From Comamonas sp. lk (GTDB lineage Bacteria; Pseudomonadota; Gammaproteobacteria; Burkholderiales; Burkholderiaceae_C), in the NCBI RefSeq assembly GCF_900564145.1, contig NZ_UOOB01000001.1, positions 3,102,754 through 3,166,753 of the forward strand: a stretch of DNA of 64,000 nucleotides, given 5' to 3'. Numbering within the stretch: position 1 is the stretch's first letter; each line of letters begins with the position of its first letter. Below the pieces are notes generated by a model. The model had not been told where the DNA came from and made no database searches. It worked only from the letters and a program-made list of their open reading frames with translations. Shown here piece by piece: positions 26,105 through 34,539 of the stretch. The position numbers and the translations under genes are program-made.

Positions 26105-26917
26105 CTAGGGATGCCAGCGGCTCTGGGGCAAAGCAGTCGGTGCCGCTGAGCTGTTACCGGCCAGTGCATACGATAGCTGCCTAGCCGTGTCCATGACCTG
26201 GGGCGCAAGCAATTCCAGCTTGGCCGGCGGCAATCGCGATTCGGGTCCTGAAATACACACGGAGCCTAGCAGCCGACGATTCATTCCGAATACGGGAGCC
26301 GACACCGTTGAGACGCCCGGCTCGCGCTCACCTATCGACCATTGGTAGCCCTGCCTGCGGATCTGCTCATACACCCGCCCCGGCTCGCCCGAGAACGCCA
26401 GAATCACCCGGCCCGGCGAGCCCTGATCCAGGGGCAAACCTTCGCCCATGCGAGCGTGATGTCGTAGCGCCTGCGGTCCTTCAACACGCACAAGACAGGT
26501 GCGTACATTGCCTTCGCGGACATAGAAGGCGGCACTCTCGCCACTGCTTTGCGTGAGCATGCGCAAAGCTGGCTCCAGCACATTCTGCACATCAAAACCT
26601 GCCTGATAGCGCGCTCCCAACCACCCTGTTGAGGGGCCAAGACGCCACTCGCCATCGTCGCGCTGAACCATGTAGCCCGATAAGGCCAGCGTGCGTGCCA
26701 ATCGTAGAACCGTGGTCTTGTGCAATCCACACCGGCGACTGAGCTCGGCCAGAGGCAGATGCGACTCTCCCAATGCAAAGGCATCCAGTATCTGCAGCGC
26801 GCGCGTCACGGCCGTAACACCGCCTTCGGTGCTTGCCTGACCAGACTGCATCTCCGCAGGCTCCGCATGGGGCACTTCATTTCGACTGGACAAGAGTGGT
26901 GCGCGAGGGTTTTCCAT
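26105..26917 (-). CDS. IclR-family transcriptional regulator
   Basis: The 270-residue protein has an N-terminal winged helix (VTRALQILDAF, then LAELSRRCGLHKTTVLRLARTL, about residues 35-80) and a C-terminal effector-binding GAF-like domain (about 100-255) with the GSPGRVILAF segment. It has a 30-residue N-terminal extension. It is divergent from the TctC-led catabolic operon starting at 27035, and a dyad operator lies between them, so it probably controls that operon in response to the substrate or an intermediate. No strong Shine-Dalgarno is seen before the ATG. Confidence 0.9.
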   Translation of the reverse strand: MENPRAPLLSSRNEVPHAEPAEMQSGQASTEGGVTAVTRALQILDAFALGESHLPLAELSRRCGLHKTTVLRLARTLALSGYMVQRDDGEWRLGPSTGWLGARYQAGFDVQNVLEPALRMLTQSSGESAAFYVREGNVRTCLVRVEGPQALRHHARMGEGLPLDQGSPGRVILAFSGEPGRVYEQIRRQGYQWSIGEREPGVSTVSAPVFGMNRRLLGSVCISGPESRLPPAKLELLAPQVMDTARQLSYALAGNSSAAPTALPQSRWHP

Positions 26918-26924
26918 GTCTATT

Positions 26925-26965
26925 TCGTTTCACTGTACGAAACCAGATTGTACTGTGTGAAACGT
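26925..26965. promoter_or_regulatory. Probable IclR operator, two dyads
   Basis: GTTTC-N7-GAAAC (26927-26943) is followed by GTACTGTGTGAAAC (26950-26963), which repeats the GTTTCAC/GTGAAAC half-sites. It lies 8 bp upstream of the regulator start and about 90 bp upstream of the first TctC gene, so it could serve both divergent promoters. IclR proteins bind palindromes of this type; the binding itself is inferred. Confidence 0.55.
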
Positions 26966-27034
26966 TTTTTCAAAATTGCGCTCATGCGGTTCCCGTGGCT
27001 GGCGATGCCGTGAATTAGACAAGGAGACTTTGCC

Positions 27035-28039
27035 ATGCGTTTTTCTATGCGTTCTCGTATCTCGGCTGTCAATGCGGGCGCTGTGCTGCTCGGCCTCGTG
27101 GTCACGGCCTGCCCAGCAGCTTCGGCCTTCGCGCAGTCCAACTATCCCAGCAAGCCCATCAGGCTCATCGTTCCCTTCCCGCCCGGCGGCGGAACCGACA
27201 TGATTGCGCGCGCTGTTGCTCAGAAAATCGCTGAGCAAAACAAATGGAATGTGGTGATAGATAACCGTCCAGGAGCCGGCGGCAACCTTGGAGTGGATGC
27301 TGCAGCCAAGGCCGCGCCGGATGGCTATACCTTGGTTATGGGGCAGACCAGCAATCTCGCGATAAACCCTACGCTGTATCCCAAGCTTCCCTACAAGCCA
27401 CTCACAGACTTGGCGCCCGTAGCCTTGGTGTCATCTTCTCCCATCGTGATGGTAGCATCCGTCAACTCACCTTTTAAGAGCTTCGCAGAGGTGGTGGCAG
27501 CAGCCAAGAAAGCCCCGGACTCGTTTACGTTGGGATATTCGGGCAACGGAACCGTGGCTCACCTGGCCGGCGAAATGGCGGAAAACGCCGCCGGCATTCA
27601 ATTGCGCCACGTGCCCTACAAGGGCGCAGCGCAGGCCCTGACCGACGTGATGAGCGGCCAAGTAGCGTTTTACATGTCATCCATACCCACCCTGCTGGGT
27701 CATGTACGCAACGGCAAGGTACGTCCGATTGTCATCACCTCGGCCGAGCGATCCGGCCAACTGCCAGACACGCCAACCTTGGCTGAAAGCGGCTACAAAA
27801 ATTTTGATGCAATTTCCTGGTTTGGCATCCTGGCTCCCGCAGGCACATCGGCTCCCATCATTCAAAAGCTCAATCAGGCGATCAATCAGGCACTGAAGCA
27901 GCCTGACGTGGCCGAAAAGCTGCGTTCAGAAGGCGGCGATGTACTGGGAGGAAGCCCGGAGCAGTTTGCTCAACTGCTGCGAAACGAGATCCCGCGCTGG
28001 GGTCAGATCGTCAAGAAATCCGGCGCAAGTCTGGACTAA
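27035..28039 (+). CDS. TctC/Bug-family periplasmic substrate-binding protein (1 of 4)
   Basis: The 334-residue protein has a signal peptide (to about residue 34, FAQS-NYPSKPI) and Bug signatures YPSKPIRLIVPFPPGGGTD, NRPGAGGN and HVPYKGAAQALTD. These bind carboxylated ligands in the periplasm, usually for a tripartite TctAB transporter. No tctA or tctB gene is in the window, so the membrane partner must be elsewhere, or the protein acts as an extracytoplasmic sensor. AGGAG lies 9 nt before the ATG. It leads the operon controlled by the divergent IclR gene and is followed 23 bp later by an amidohydrolase gene. Confidence 0.9.
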   Translation: MRFSMRSRISAVNAGAVLLGLVVTACPAASAFAQSNYPSKPIRLIVPFPPGGGTDMIARAVAQKIAEQNKWNVVIDNRPGAGGNLGVDAAAKAAPDGYTLVMGQTSNLAINPTLYPKLPYKPLTDLAPVALVSSSPIVMVASVNSPFKSFAEVVAAAKKAPDSFTLGYSGNGTVAHLAGEMAENAAGIQLRHVPYKGAAQALTDVMSGQVAFYMSSIPTLLGHVRNGKVRPIVITSAERSGQLPDTPTLAESGYKNFDAISWFGILAPAGTSAPIIQKLNQAINQALKQPDVAEKLRSEGGDVLGGSPEQFAQLLRNEIPRWGQIVKKSGASLD

Positions 28040-28062
28040 TCCAAAGCTGCGACGAGACGACC

Positions 28063-28947
28063 ATGGAGAACGTGCCTTTCTCTGCAGGCAGCCAGCGGCC
28101 TGAGAGCACGGTGCCAGCTGGCGCCTGCGACTGTCATGTGCATATGTATGACGCACGCTACCCCGCAGCGTCAGGTGCAAAACTCATGCCTCCCGATGCC
28201 ACAGCTGCAGATTACCGCCAGTTGCAGCGCAGACTCGGCTTGTCACGGGTGGTACTGGTGACACCCTCCACCTACGGGACGGACAGCCGTTGCATGCTCA
28301 ATGGCCTTGCTGCCCTTGGGTCCGGGGCACGAGGCGTGGCCGTCATAGACGGACAAGAGAGCGATGCCGAGTTGCACAGCTTGCATGAGCAAGGGGTGCG
28401 TGGAGTGCGTCTGAACCTGTCGCTCGGTGTGGCCGGCTCGGTCGATCAGCTGGAACCACTGGCCCAGCGCATCGCCCCGTTTGGCTGGCATCTGCAACTA
28501 CTGATGGATCCTGATCTGTTGGCTTCGCAAGCCGTCGTGCTGAGGCAGCTGCCGGTTCCCCTGGTCTTCGATCATATGGGGCGCATACCGCCAGACCAGG
28601 CACAAAGCCACCCCGCCCACAGCTTGCTGCTGGAGTTGCTGCGGTCGGGACAGGCCTGGGTCAAGTTGTCTGGCGGCTACATCGTAAGCCCACAAGGCAG
28701 CGTGGAAGACCCGGCACTCGATGCGCTTGCCGCCAGCTACTTGCGCGTCGCACCGCAGCGAGTGCTGTGGGGCAGCGACTGGCCCCACGCCACAGCCAGT
28801 GCCGGTATGCAGGCCATGCCTGATGACGCACGTCAGATCGACAGATTGAACCAATGGCTGAAACACGCTGAAGGCGCAACCACGCTCAAACAGGTGCTGG
28901 TCGACAACCCCGCCACGCTTTACGGCTTCGAAGCCAGCTGCACCTGA
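28063..28947 (+). CDS. Amidohydrolase, 2-pyrone-4,6-dicarboxylate lactonase-like
   Basis: The 294-residue TIM-barrel metal hydrolase is of the amidohydrolase-2/LigI type: DCHVHMYD (H25, H27) at the first strand, VTPSTYGTDS, HLQLLMD, VFDHMGRI and the terminal GSDWPH motif with the catalytic Asp. LigI relatives hydrolyse lactones such as 2-pyrone-4,6-dicarboxylate. Its location between two TctC genes, with a similar enzyme at 33652, suggests ring opening of an imported lactone or pyrone. Exact substrate unknown. Confidence 0.87.
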   Translation: MENVPFSAGSQRPESTVPAGACDCHVHMYDARYPAASGAKLMPPDATAADYRQLQRRLGLSRVVLVTPSTYGTDSRCMLNGLAALGSGARGVAVIDGQESDAELHSLHEQGVRGVRLNLSLGVAGSVDQLEPLAQRIAPFGWHLQLLMDPDLLASQAVVLRQLPVPLVFDHMGRIPPDQAQSHPAHSLLLELLRSGQAWVKLSGGYIVSPQGSVEDPALDALAASYLRVAPQRVLWGSDWPHATASAGMQAMPDDARQIDRLNQWLKHAEGATTLKQVLVDNPATLYGFEASCT

Positions 28948-28960
28948 AAGGATCTATTCC

Positions 28961-29965
28961 ATGATTCAACATGATTTTTCCCCCAAGGCGGATGGACTTA
29001 CCCGCCGCCACCTGCTCACTGCCATAGGGGCCCTCTGTGTGGCAGGGCCTGCAGTGGCACAAGACTGGCCTTTGGGTCGTGTCATTACCTGGGTGGTGCC
29101 GTACCCTCCAGGCGGCAGTACCGATGTGCTGGGTCGCAATATCGCGCAGCGCCTGGGCGCATCACTGGGCACCACGGTCATCGTAGACAACAAACCGGGG
29201 GCTACAGGAACCATAGGCGCATCCTTTGTTGCCAAGGCTGCGCCCGACGGGTACACCCTGCTAGGCACATCGATTGGCCCGCAAGCCATCGCGCCTCACC
29301 TCATGGGAAAGCTGCCCTACGACCCGATTGCGGGCTTCGAGCCGGTGATCACCATAGGCACCATCCCACACATCTTGGTAGTGGGTGCAAGCCAGCCTTT
29401 CAAGACAGTAGCCGAACTGATTGACGCAGGCAAAGCGCAAACCGGAAAGCTCGCATTCGCCTCCGGTGGCAACGGCACCATCTTGCAGATGCAGGGCGAG
29501 CTGCTACAGCAGCAAACGGGCGCACGTTTCATTCATGTGCCCTACAAGGGTGACACACCGGCACTGCAGGACACGCTCGCCGGACAGGTTCAGTTCATGT
29601 TCGCTCCCGCTGCGGCTGCCCTGCCCCATGTGCTGTCCGGCAGGCTGCGCGCAATAGCTGTCACATCCGCCCATCGCCTGAAGGCTTTACCCACCGTTCC
29701 CACTCTGAGCGAAACAGGCCTGAAGGACTTTGTGGTCGAGCAGTGGCAAGCCGTTTTCGCGCCAGCCAAGACACCCGCTGCAGTTGTTCAACGCCTGAAC
29801 GCCGAAATCGCCCGCGTGCTGAAGGACCCCGCTGTCGTCGCTCTCGCCGACAAATTGGGCATCACCTTGGTCGGTGGCACACCACAGCAGTTGGCCGACC
29901 TGCAAAAGGCCGACTCCGCCAAATGGGCCAAGGTCATCAAGGACGGAAACATCAAGGCCGAATGA
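28961..29965 (+). CDS. TctC/Bug-family periplasmic substrate-binding protein (2 of 4)
   Basis: This 334-residue Bug protein has a signal that includes an Arg-Arg pair (TRRHLL), so export might use Tat, although Sec is also possible. Family motifs: VPYPPGGSTDV, NKPGATGTIG, FIHVPYKGDTPALQD. It lies 13 bp downstream of the amidohydrolase gene. It differs clearly from the protein at 27035, so the two are not recent duplicates and may bind different ligands. Confidence 0.88.
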   Translation: MIQHDFSPKADGLTRRHLLTAIGALCVAGPAVAQDWPLGRVITWVVPYPPGGSTDVLGRNIAQRLGASLGTTVIVDNKPGATGTIGASFVAKAAPDGYTLLGTSIGPQAIAPHLMGKLPYDPIAGFEPVITIGTIPHILVVGASQPFKTVAELIDAGKAQTGKLAFASGGNGTILQMQGELLQQQTGARFIHVPYKGDTPALQDTLAGQVQFMFAPAAAALPHVLSGRLRAIAVTSAHRLKALPTVPTLSETGLKDFVVEQWQAVFAPAKTPAAVVQRLNAEIARVLKDPAVVALADKLGITLVGGTPQQLADLQKADSAKWAKVIKDGNIKAE

Positions 29966-30009
29966 AGACCAGCGCCCATCACCTATCTCTTTTCAACTGA
30001 AAGCACACC

Positions 30010-30696
30010 ATGAGCCAACTTCCTGAAATCATTCGTGACATCGAACGTGTCAGCGCTGAAGTCGTACAGCAAGCCGCCACCTTCCAGGCAGCCATTCTCG
30101 CGGACGTGGCGGGCCGTCGCGGCACCATGCATGCCCGCGTAACACCGGTACACGAGCGCATGCAACTCGCAGGCCCTGCCTTCACCGTCGAGGTGCGCCC
30201 TGGCGACAACCTCATGATCCATGCCGCCATCGCGCTCGCGCAACCCGGCGACATCCTCGTGATCGATGGCAAAGGCGATCAGACCGCGGCGCTCATGGGC
30301 ACCTTGATGCTGAGCGCCTGCAAGAAGCGCGGCCTGGCTGGAGTCATCGTCGATGGCTCTATTCGCGACAAGCTTGAAATTCTGGACTTGGACTTTCCGG
30401 TTTTCAGTGCGGGCTTCAACCCTGCCGGACCAACCAAGTTCGTGCCTGGGCGTATCAACCATCCCATTTCGTGCGGTGGTGCAACGGTGAACCCCGGAGA
30501 TCTGGTGGTTGGCGATGCCGATGGCGTCGTCGTCATCGAGCGCATCAAGGCCCCGGCAATGATGGCTTTGGCAGTGAAGAAGGTCGCCGACGAGGCCGCG
30601 CGCATCGAAGCCATCGCAGGTGGCGACACCGCTTCAAAGTGGCTTCCGGCGGCACTGCGCGCAGCTGGCGTGCTCAAAGAAGGAGAAGCTCTGTGA
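30010..30696 (+). CDS. RraA-family aldolase/decarboxylase (HMG/CHA aldolase-like)
   Basis: The 228-residue RraA-fold protein has MIHAAIALAQPGDILVIDGK, the catalytic segment GVIVDGSIRD (Arg and Asp expected at the active site with a divalent metal) and GDLVVGDADGVVVI. These fit the class II pyruvate aldolases that cleave 4-hydroxy-4-methyl-2-oxoglutarate or 4-carboxy-4-hydroxy-2-oxoadipate rather than the RNase E inhibitor RraA. In this operon it would cleave a hydroxylated oxo-acid made after lactone hydrolysis. It shares a GTGA overlap with the next gene. Confidence 0.87.
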   Translation: MSQLPEIIRDIERVSAEVVQQAATFQAAILADVAGRRGTMHARVTPVHERMQLAGPAFTVEVRPGDNLMIHAAIALAQPGDILVIDGKGDQTAALMGTLMLSACKKRGLAGVIVDGSIRDKLEILDLDFPVFSAGFNPAGPTKFVPGRINHPISCGGATVNPGDLVVGDADGVVVIERIKAPAMMALAVKKVADEAARIEAIAGGDTASKWLPAALRAAGVLKEGEAL

Positions 30697-31622
30697 AGCG
30701 AGAAACCATACTGATCACGGCTGCCGATCTTGCGCCACAGGCGCTCGAACTGCTCACAGGCTATGACATCGTCTATGCGGGAAAGACCCCCGCCGAAGAT
30801 GACATCATTGACTTGTGCCGCCAGCATGACCCCGTCGCCATCATTGTTCGCTACAGCAAAGTAGGTGCGCAAGCCATGGACGCTGCACCTTCGCTCAAGG
30901 TGATCTCCAAGCACGGCAGCGGCACGGACACCATTGACAAGGAAGCCGCCAAATCGAGAGGCATCGAGGTGGTTGCAGCAGTGGGAGTCAATGCCGCCGC
31001 CGTGGCAGAACAAGCTCTGGCGCTGCTCCTGGCATGCGCCAAATCGATACCACAGCTTGATGAGCGCATGCATCAAGGCCATTGGGACAAGTCCACGCAC
31101 AAGAGCCTGGAACTAGGAGGCAGAACCATAGGCCTGATCGGCTTGGGAGCTATCGGACTGCGCTTTGCAAAAATGGCAGATGCGCTAGGCATGCGAGTCA
31201 TTGGTTTCGATCCGTTTGCCAAGAACCTGCCCGATTATGTGCAGTCCGTGGACTTGGAAACCTTGTGGCGCGACAGCGATGCAATTTCCTTGCACTGCCC
31301 CTTGATGGACGAAAACCGTAACCTGCTAAACGCTGAAACACTGGCCCGCTGCAAGCGAGGTGTGATTGTGGTGAACACTGCGCGTGGCGGATTAATCGAA
31401 GAGGCTGCATTGCTTGCTGCGGTGCAAAGCGGACAGGTACTGGCCGCCGGTCTGGACAGTTTCTCCGTTGAGCCCATGGTGCCCGACCATCCGTTCCGGC
31501 ATCAACCAGGATTCATCCTGAGTCCGCATATTGGTGGCGTGACCAGCGATGCCTATGTGAATATGGGCCTGAGCGCTGCACGTAATGCGCTGGCGGTGCT
31601 GAGCCCCGCAGCTGTCGCCTGA
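30693..31622 (+). CDS. D-isomer-specific 2-hydroxyacid dehydrogenase
   Basis: The 309-residue protein starts with GTG at 30693, overlapping the aldolase stop by 4 bp; the longer open frame upstream belongs to a different frame of the aldolase gene. Rossmann motif GLGAIG near residue 150; catalytic residues fit the Arg-Glu-His triad (VNTARGG, Glu near 255, SPHIGG). The family oxidises D-2-hydroxy acids or reduces 2-oxo acids with NAD(P). It probably interconverts an oxo-acid intermediate feeding the RraA aldolase. Confidence 0.9.
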   Translation: MKRETILITAADLAPQALELLTGYDIVYAGKTPAEDDIIDLCRQHDPVAIIVRYSKVGAQAMDAAPSLKVISKHGSGTDTIDKEAAKSRGIEVVAAVGVNAAAVAEQALALLLACAKSIPQLDERMHQGHWDKSTHKSLELGGRTIGLIGLGAIGLRFAKMADALGMRVIGFDPFAKNLPDYVQSVDLETLWRDSDAISLHCPLMDENRNLLNAETLARCKRGVIVVNTARGGLIEEAALLAAVQSGQVLAAGLDSFSVEPMVPDHPFRHQPGFILSPHIGGVTSDAYVNMGLSAARNALAVLSPAAVA

Positions 31623-31649
31623 GCTTCTTCAGCCATCAGGAGACAAGAC

Positions 31650-32651
31650 ATGCAGCAAATTCATAAAAAAAACCGACATTCGATAGTCAGCCCCAGCCTA
31701 TTGTTGGCAGCGCTATTGATCACTTCAGGCACTTGCCTGGCACAGGCTAGCCACTATCCGATGAAGCCGGTACGGCTTGTTGTTGGATTTGCTGCAGGTG
31801 GTCCAACGGATGTGGTAGCGCGAGCCTTCGCTGACTACGCTGGCCGCGCACTAGGACAAGCTTTTGTGGTGGACAACAAGCCAGGCGCCAACACCATACT
31901 GGCGGCGCAGGCCGTGTTCGGCTCCCCGGCTGACGGATACACCTTGCTGTTCGGCGCAAGCAATCACACCATGATTCCCGCGCTGTACGGGTCTCGTGTG
32001 AAGTTTGATGTCGTGAAATCCTTTCAGGCCATTTGCGCCGTTGCCACCAGCCCGACTGTCCTGGTGACCGGCCCAGCCATTGCGTCGCGTACCTTGAAAG
32101 ACTTCATGGCTGCGGTTCGCGCGCAGCCAGGCAAGGTGACGGCTGGTTCGCCAGGCGTCGGCAGCTCGGTTCACTTCGCGACTGAAATGTTCGCTCGTGC
32201 CAATGGCCTGCGCTTCAACCACGTCCCTTACAAAGGCGCAGCACCGGTGGTGACGGATTTGATGGGCGGACAACTCGACAGCTCATTCGCCACGCTGGGC
32301 TCAGTGCTGCCGCAAATCAAGAGCGGCAAGCTAACGGCGCTGGCTGTCGCCGCACCCAAGCGCTCCACTCTCTTGCCACAGCTGCCTACCTTTGCACAGG
32401 CCGGTGGCGGAGATTTTTCTGCAGATGCCTGGTACGGCGTTTTTGCTCCCGCAGGAACACCCGCGCCCATCGTCAAGGCATTGGAAGATGCCGCCTCAGG
32501 TTTCTCCAAAAGCGAGGCGGCGGCAGACAGGATGCGCAGCTTGGGCATAGAGACCACCTCCTTGTGCGGAGCCCCATTTGCAGACCAAGTGCGCCGCGAA
32601 GTTGCGACATATTCGCGCGTTGCACAGGAACTGGAAATCAAGGCTGACTAA
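31650..32651 (+). CDS. TctC/Bug-family periplasmic substrate-binding protein (3 of 4)
   Basis: This 333-residue exported Bug protein has a signal peptide ending near LAQA-SHYPM and motifs VVGFAAGGPTDV, NKPGANTILAA and NHVPYKGAAPVVTD. The FAAGG form of the first loop and the shorter loops differ from the other three copies, so ligand specificity may differ. AGGAGA precedes the ATG, 27 bp after the dehydrogenase gene. Confidence 0.88.
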   Translation: MQQIHKKNRHSIVSPSLLLAALLITSGTCLAQASHYPMKPVRLVVGFAAGGPTDVVARAFADYAGRALGQAFVVDNKPGANTILAAQAVFGSPADGYTLLFGASNHTMIPALYGSRVKFDVVKSFQAICAVATSPTVLVTGPAIASRTLKDFMAAVRAQPGKVTAGSPGVGSSVHFATEMFARANGLRFNHVPYKGAAPVVTDLMGGQLDSSFATLGSVLPQIKSGKLTALAVAAPKRSTLLPQLPTFAQAGGGDFSADAWYGVFAPAGTPAPIVKALEDAASGFSKSEAAADRMRSLGIETTSLCGAPFADQVRREVATYSRVAQELEIKAD

Positions 32652-32677
32652 CGCACTGAATTGAAAGCAAATTTCTC

Positions 32678-33655
32678 ATGAAACCCATCTTCTTCTCTCC
32701 GCTCCTGTTGCTTGCCACGATGCTTGCATATGCCCCTGCGGGCGCCCTCGCTCAAGCTGCCTATCCAGGCAAGCCGGTCAAGATCGTAGTTCCCTATCCG
32801 CCGGGCGGAGCCGTGGATCAAGTCACGCGACGCATTGCACAGAAACTGACCAAGCAGACCGGTCAGAGCTTCTTCGTCGAAAACAAGGCCGGAGCAACCG
32901 GAACCATTGGTGCTTCGCAGGTCGCTCGCGCGCCAGGCGACGGCTACACGCTGCTGGCCAATGACACGACCTACTCCATCTTGCCTCAGGTTTTCAAGAA
33001 GTTGCCGTGGGACTATGCAAATGATCTGGTCGCCGTGGCAGGCTTCAATTTCGCACCTACCGCAGTTGTCGTGGCGAGCAACTCTCCATTCAAGACCCTG
33101 GGTGAGTTGATTGCCTATTCGCAAGCACATCAGGGCAAGCTCAACTACGGTACAGGTGGAGCGGGCACCATGCCGCATTTCGCCACCGAATCACTCAAGA
33201 CTGCCAGCGGGCTGAGCGCGACCCACGTCCCTTACAAGGGCGCTGGTGAAGCCACCATGGCGCTGTTGGGCGGCTCTATCGATTTTCAGATTGCCTCGAC
33301 CCCTGGTGTCATGGGCCAGGTGCGCGGCGGCAAAGTGCGGTTGCTGGCCGTGAGTGGAGACCAGCGCCTGAAGGCCTTGCCTGACGTACCCACCTTTGCG
33401 CAAGCCGGAGCGCCTGGCTACAAGGTGGTCAACTTTACCGGGCTGTGGGCCCCCAAGGGTACGCCCGATGCCGTGCTGCAGGTGCTTCGCAAAAATATTG
33501 CGCAAGCCATGGCCAGCGCCGACATCCAGTCCTTTGCAGATGACCTGGGAGCGGTGCCCAGCGTGCTGAGCGGGCAAGCCTTTGCCGACAAACTCAAAAG
33601 CGATGCTCGACTTTGGGAATCTGTCGCAGGCAAGCTGGGAATGGACAAGCAATGA
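32678..33655 (+). CDS. TctC/Bug-family periplasmic substrate-binding protein (4 of 4)
   Basis: The 325-residue protein has a signal peptide (ending ALAQA-AYPGKP) and the Bug motifs VVPYPPGGAVDQV, NKAGATGTIG and HVPYKGAGEATM. Its stop overlaps the start of the second amidohydrolase gene (ATGA), so binding protein and hydrolase are coupled. The same TctC-then-amidohydrolase order occurs at 27035-28947. Confidence 0.88.
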   Translation: MKPIFFSPLLLLATMLAYAPAGALAQAAYPGKPVKIVVPYPPGGAVDQVTRRIAQKLTKQTGQSFFVENKAGATGTIGASQVARAPGDGYTLLANDTTYSILPQVFKKLPWDYANDLVAVAGFNFAPTAVVVASNSPFKTLGELIAYSQAHQGKLNYGTGGAGTMPHFATESLKTASGLSATHVPYKGAGEATMALLGGSIDFQIASTPGVMGQVRGGKVRLLAVSGDQRLKALPDVPTFAQAGAPGYKVVNFTGLWAPKGTPDAVLQVLRKNIAQAMASADIQSFADDLGAVPSVLSGQAFADKLKSDARLWESVAGKLGMDKQ

Positions 33656-34530
33656 CATCTGTTGCAGTTCCGCATTCCGCAGGACTCAATCAACCGGCAC
33701 GCGCGGTCCCGCCGCTATCCTGTGATAGCCATATGCATATTTTCGACCCGCGCTTCGCTGAGTCGTCTCACTGGGTACGCCAGCCTCCGAATGCCCCTGT
33801 CGCGGCCTATAGGCAATTGCAAAATCGCTTAGGCACTCAGCGGGCCGTGGTCGTCACGCCATCAACCTATGGCACCGACAACGCTTGCATGCTGAATGCC
33901 TTGGATGAGTTGGGCGATTGTGCACGCGGTGTGGCTGTCGTGGCGCACGACGTAAGCGATGTCGAGCTGAACTTGCTGGCTGCCCGCCGCGTTCGTGGTC
34001 TTCGTGTGAACTTTGTCACGCCTCAGTCCTGGGGCAAGACCACACTGCAAATGCTGAGCACGCTTGCACAAAAAGTGGCGGCTCACCCGGCCTGCGAAGA
34101 CTGGCATATTCAGGTTTTTGTGCATCCGGAGCAGCTCATTCAGCTTGCCTCCGTACTTGCTGCGCTGCCTGTGCCCTTGGTGATTGATCATCTGGGATAC
34201 GTCGACCCGGCAGAGGGCGCTTCGGGCGCAGCCTACGATGCCATACGGCGCTTGCTGGACGGCGGCAATACCTGGGTCAAGCTCTCAGGCGCCTATATGC
34301 GCTCTACAGTACAAGGCCCCAAGTATTCAGATACCTTAGCGCTAGGCCGCGCCCTGGTGCGGGAAGCTCCCGAGCGGCTGATCTGGGGCAGCGACTGGCC
34401 ACACACCACCGCAGCCCCTGACACGGTGAATGACGCAGACCTGTTGAATCTTTTGGCTGCATGGACCGTGTCTCCATCCGCGATGGAGAAAATCTTGGTG
34501 GACAACCCGGCACATTTGTACGGTTTTTGA
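33652..34530 (+). CDS. Amidohydrolase, 2-pyrone-4,6-dicarboxylate lactonase-like (second copy)
   Basis: The 292-residue paralogue of the 28063 enzyme starts at the ATG overlapping the TctC stop. Metal motifs are DSHMHIFD (H27, H29), IDHLGYVD and GSDWPH. The shared VTPSTYGTD segment shows common origin, but overall divergence is large. Keeping two such enzymes in one operon suggests two related substrates, or two steps in one route. Confidence 0.87.
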   Translation: MTSVAVPHSAGLNQPARAVPPLSCDSHMHIFDPRFAESSHWVRQPPNAPVAAYRQLQNRLGTQRAVVVTPSTYGTDNACMLNALDELGDCARGVAVVAHDVSDVELNLLAARRVRGLRVNFVTPQSWGKTTLQMLSTLAQKVAAHPACEDWHIQVFVHPEQLIQLASVLAALPVPLVIDHLGYVDPAEGASGAAYDAIRRLLDGGNTWVKLSGAYMRSTVQGPKYSDTLALGRALVREAPERLIWGSDWPHTTAAPDTVNDADLLNLLAAWTVSPSAMEKILVDNPAHLYGF

Positions 34531-34539
34531 AAGCAACTC

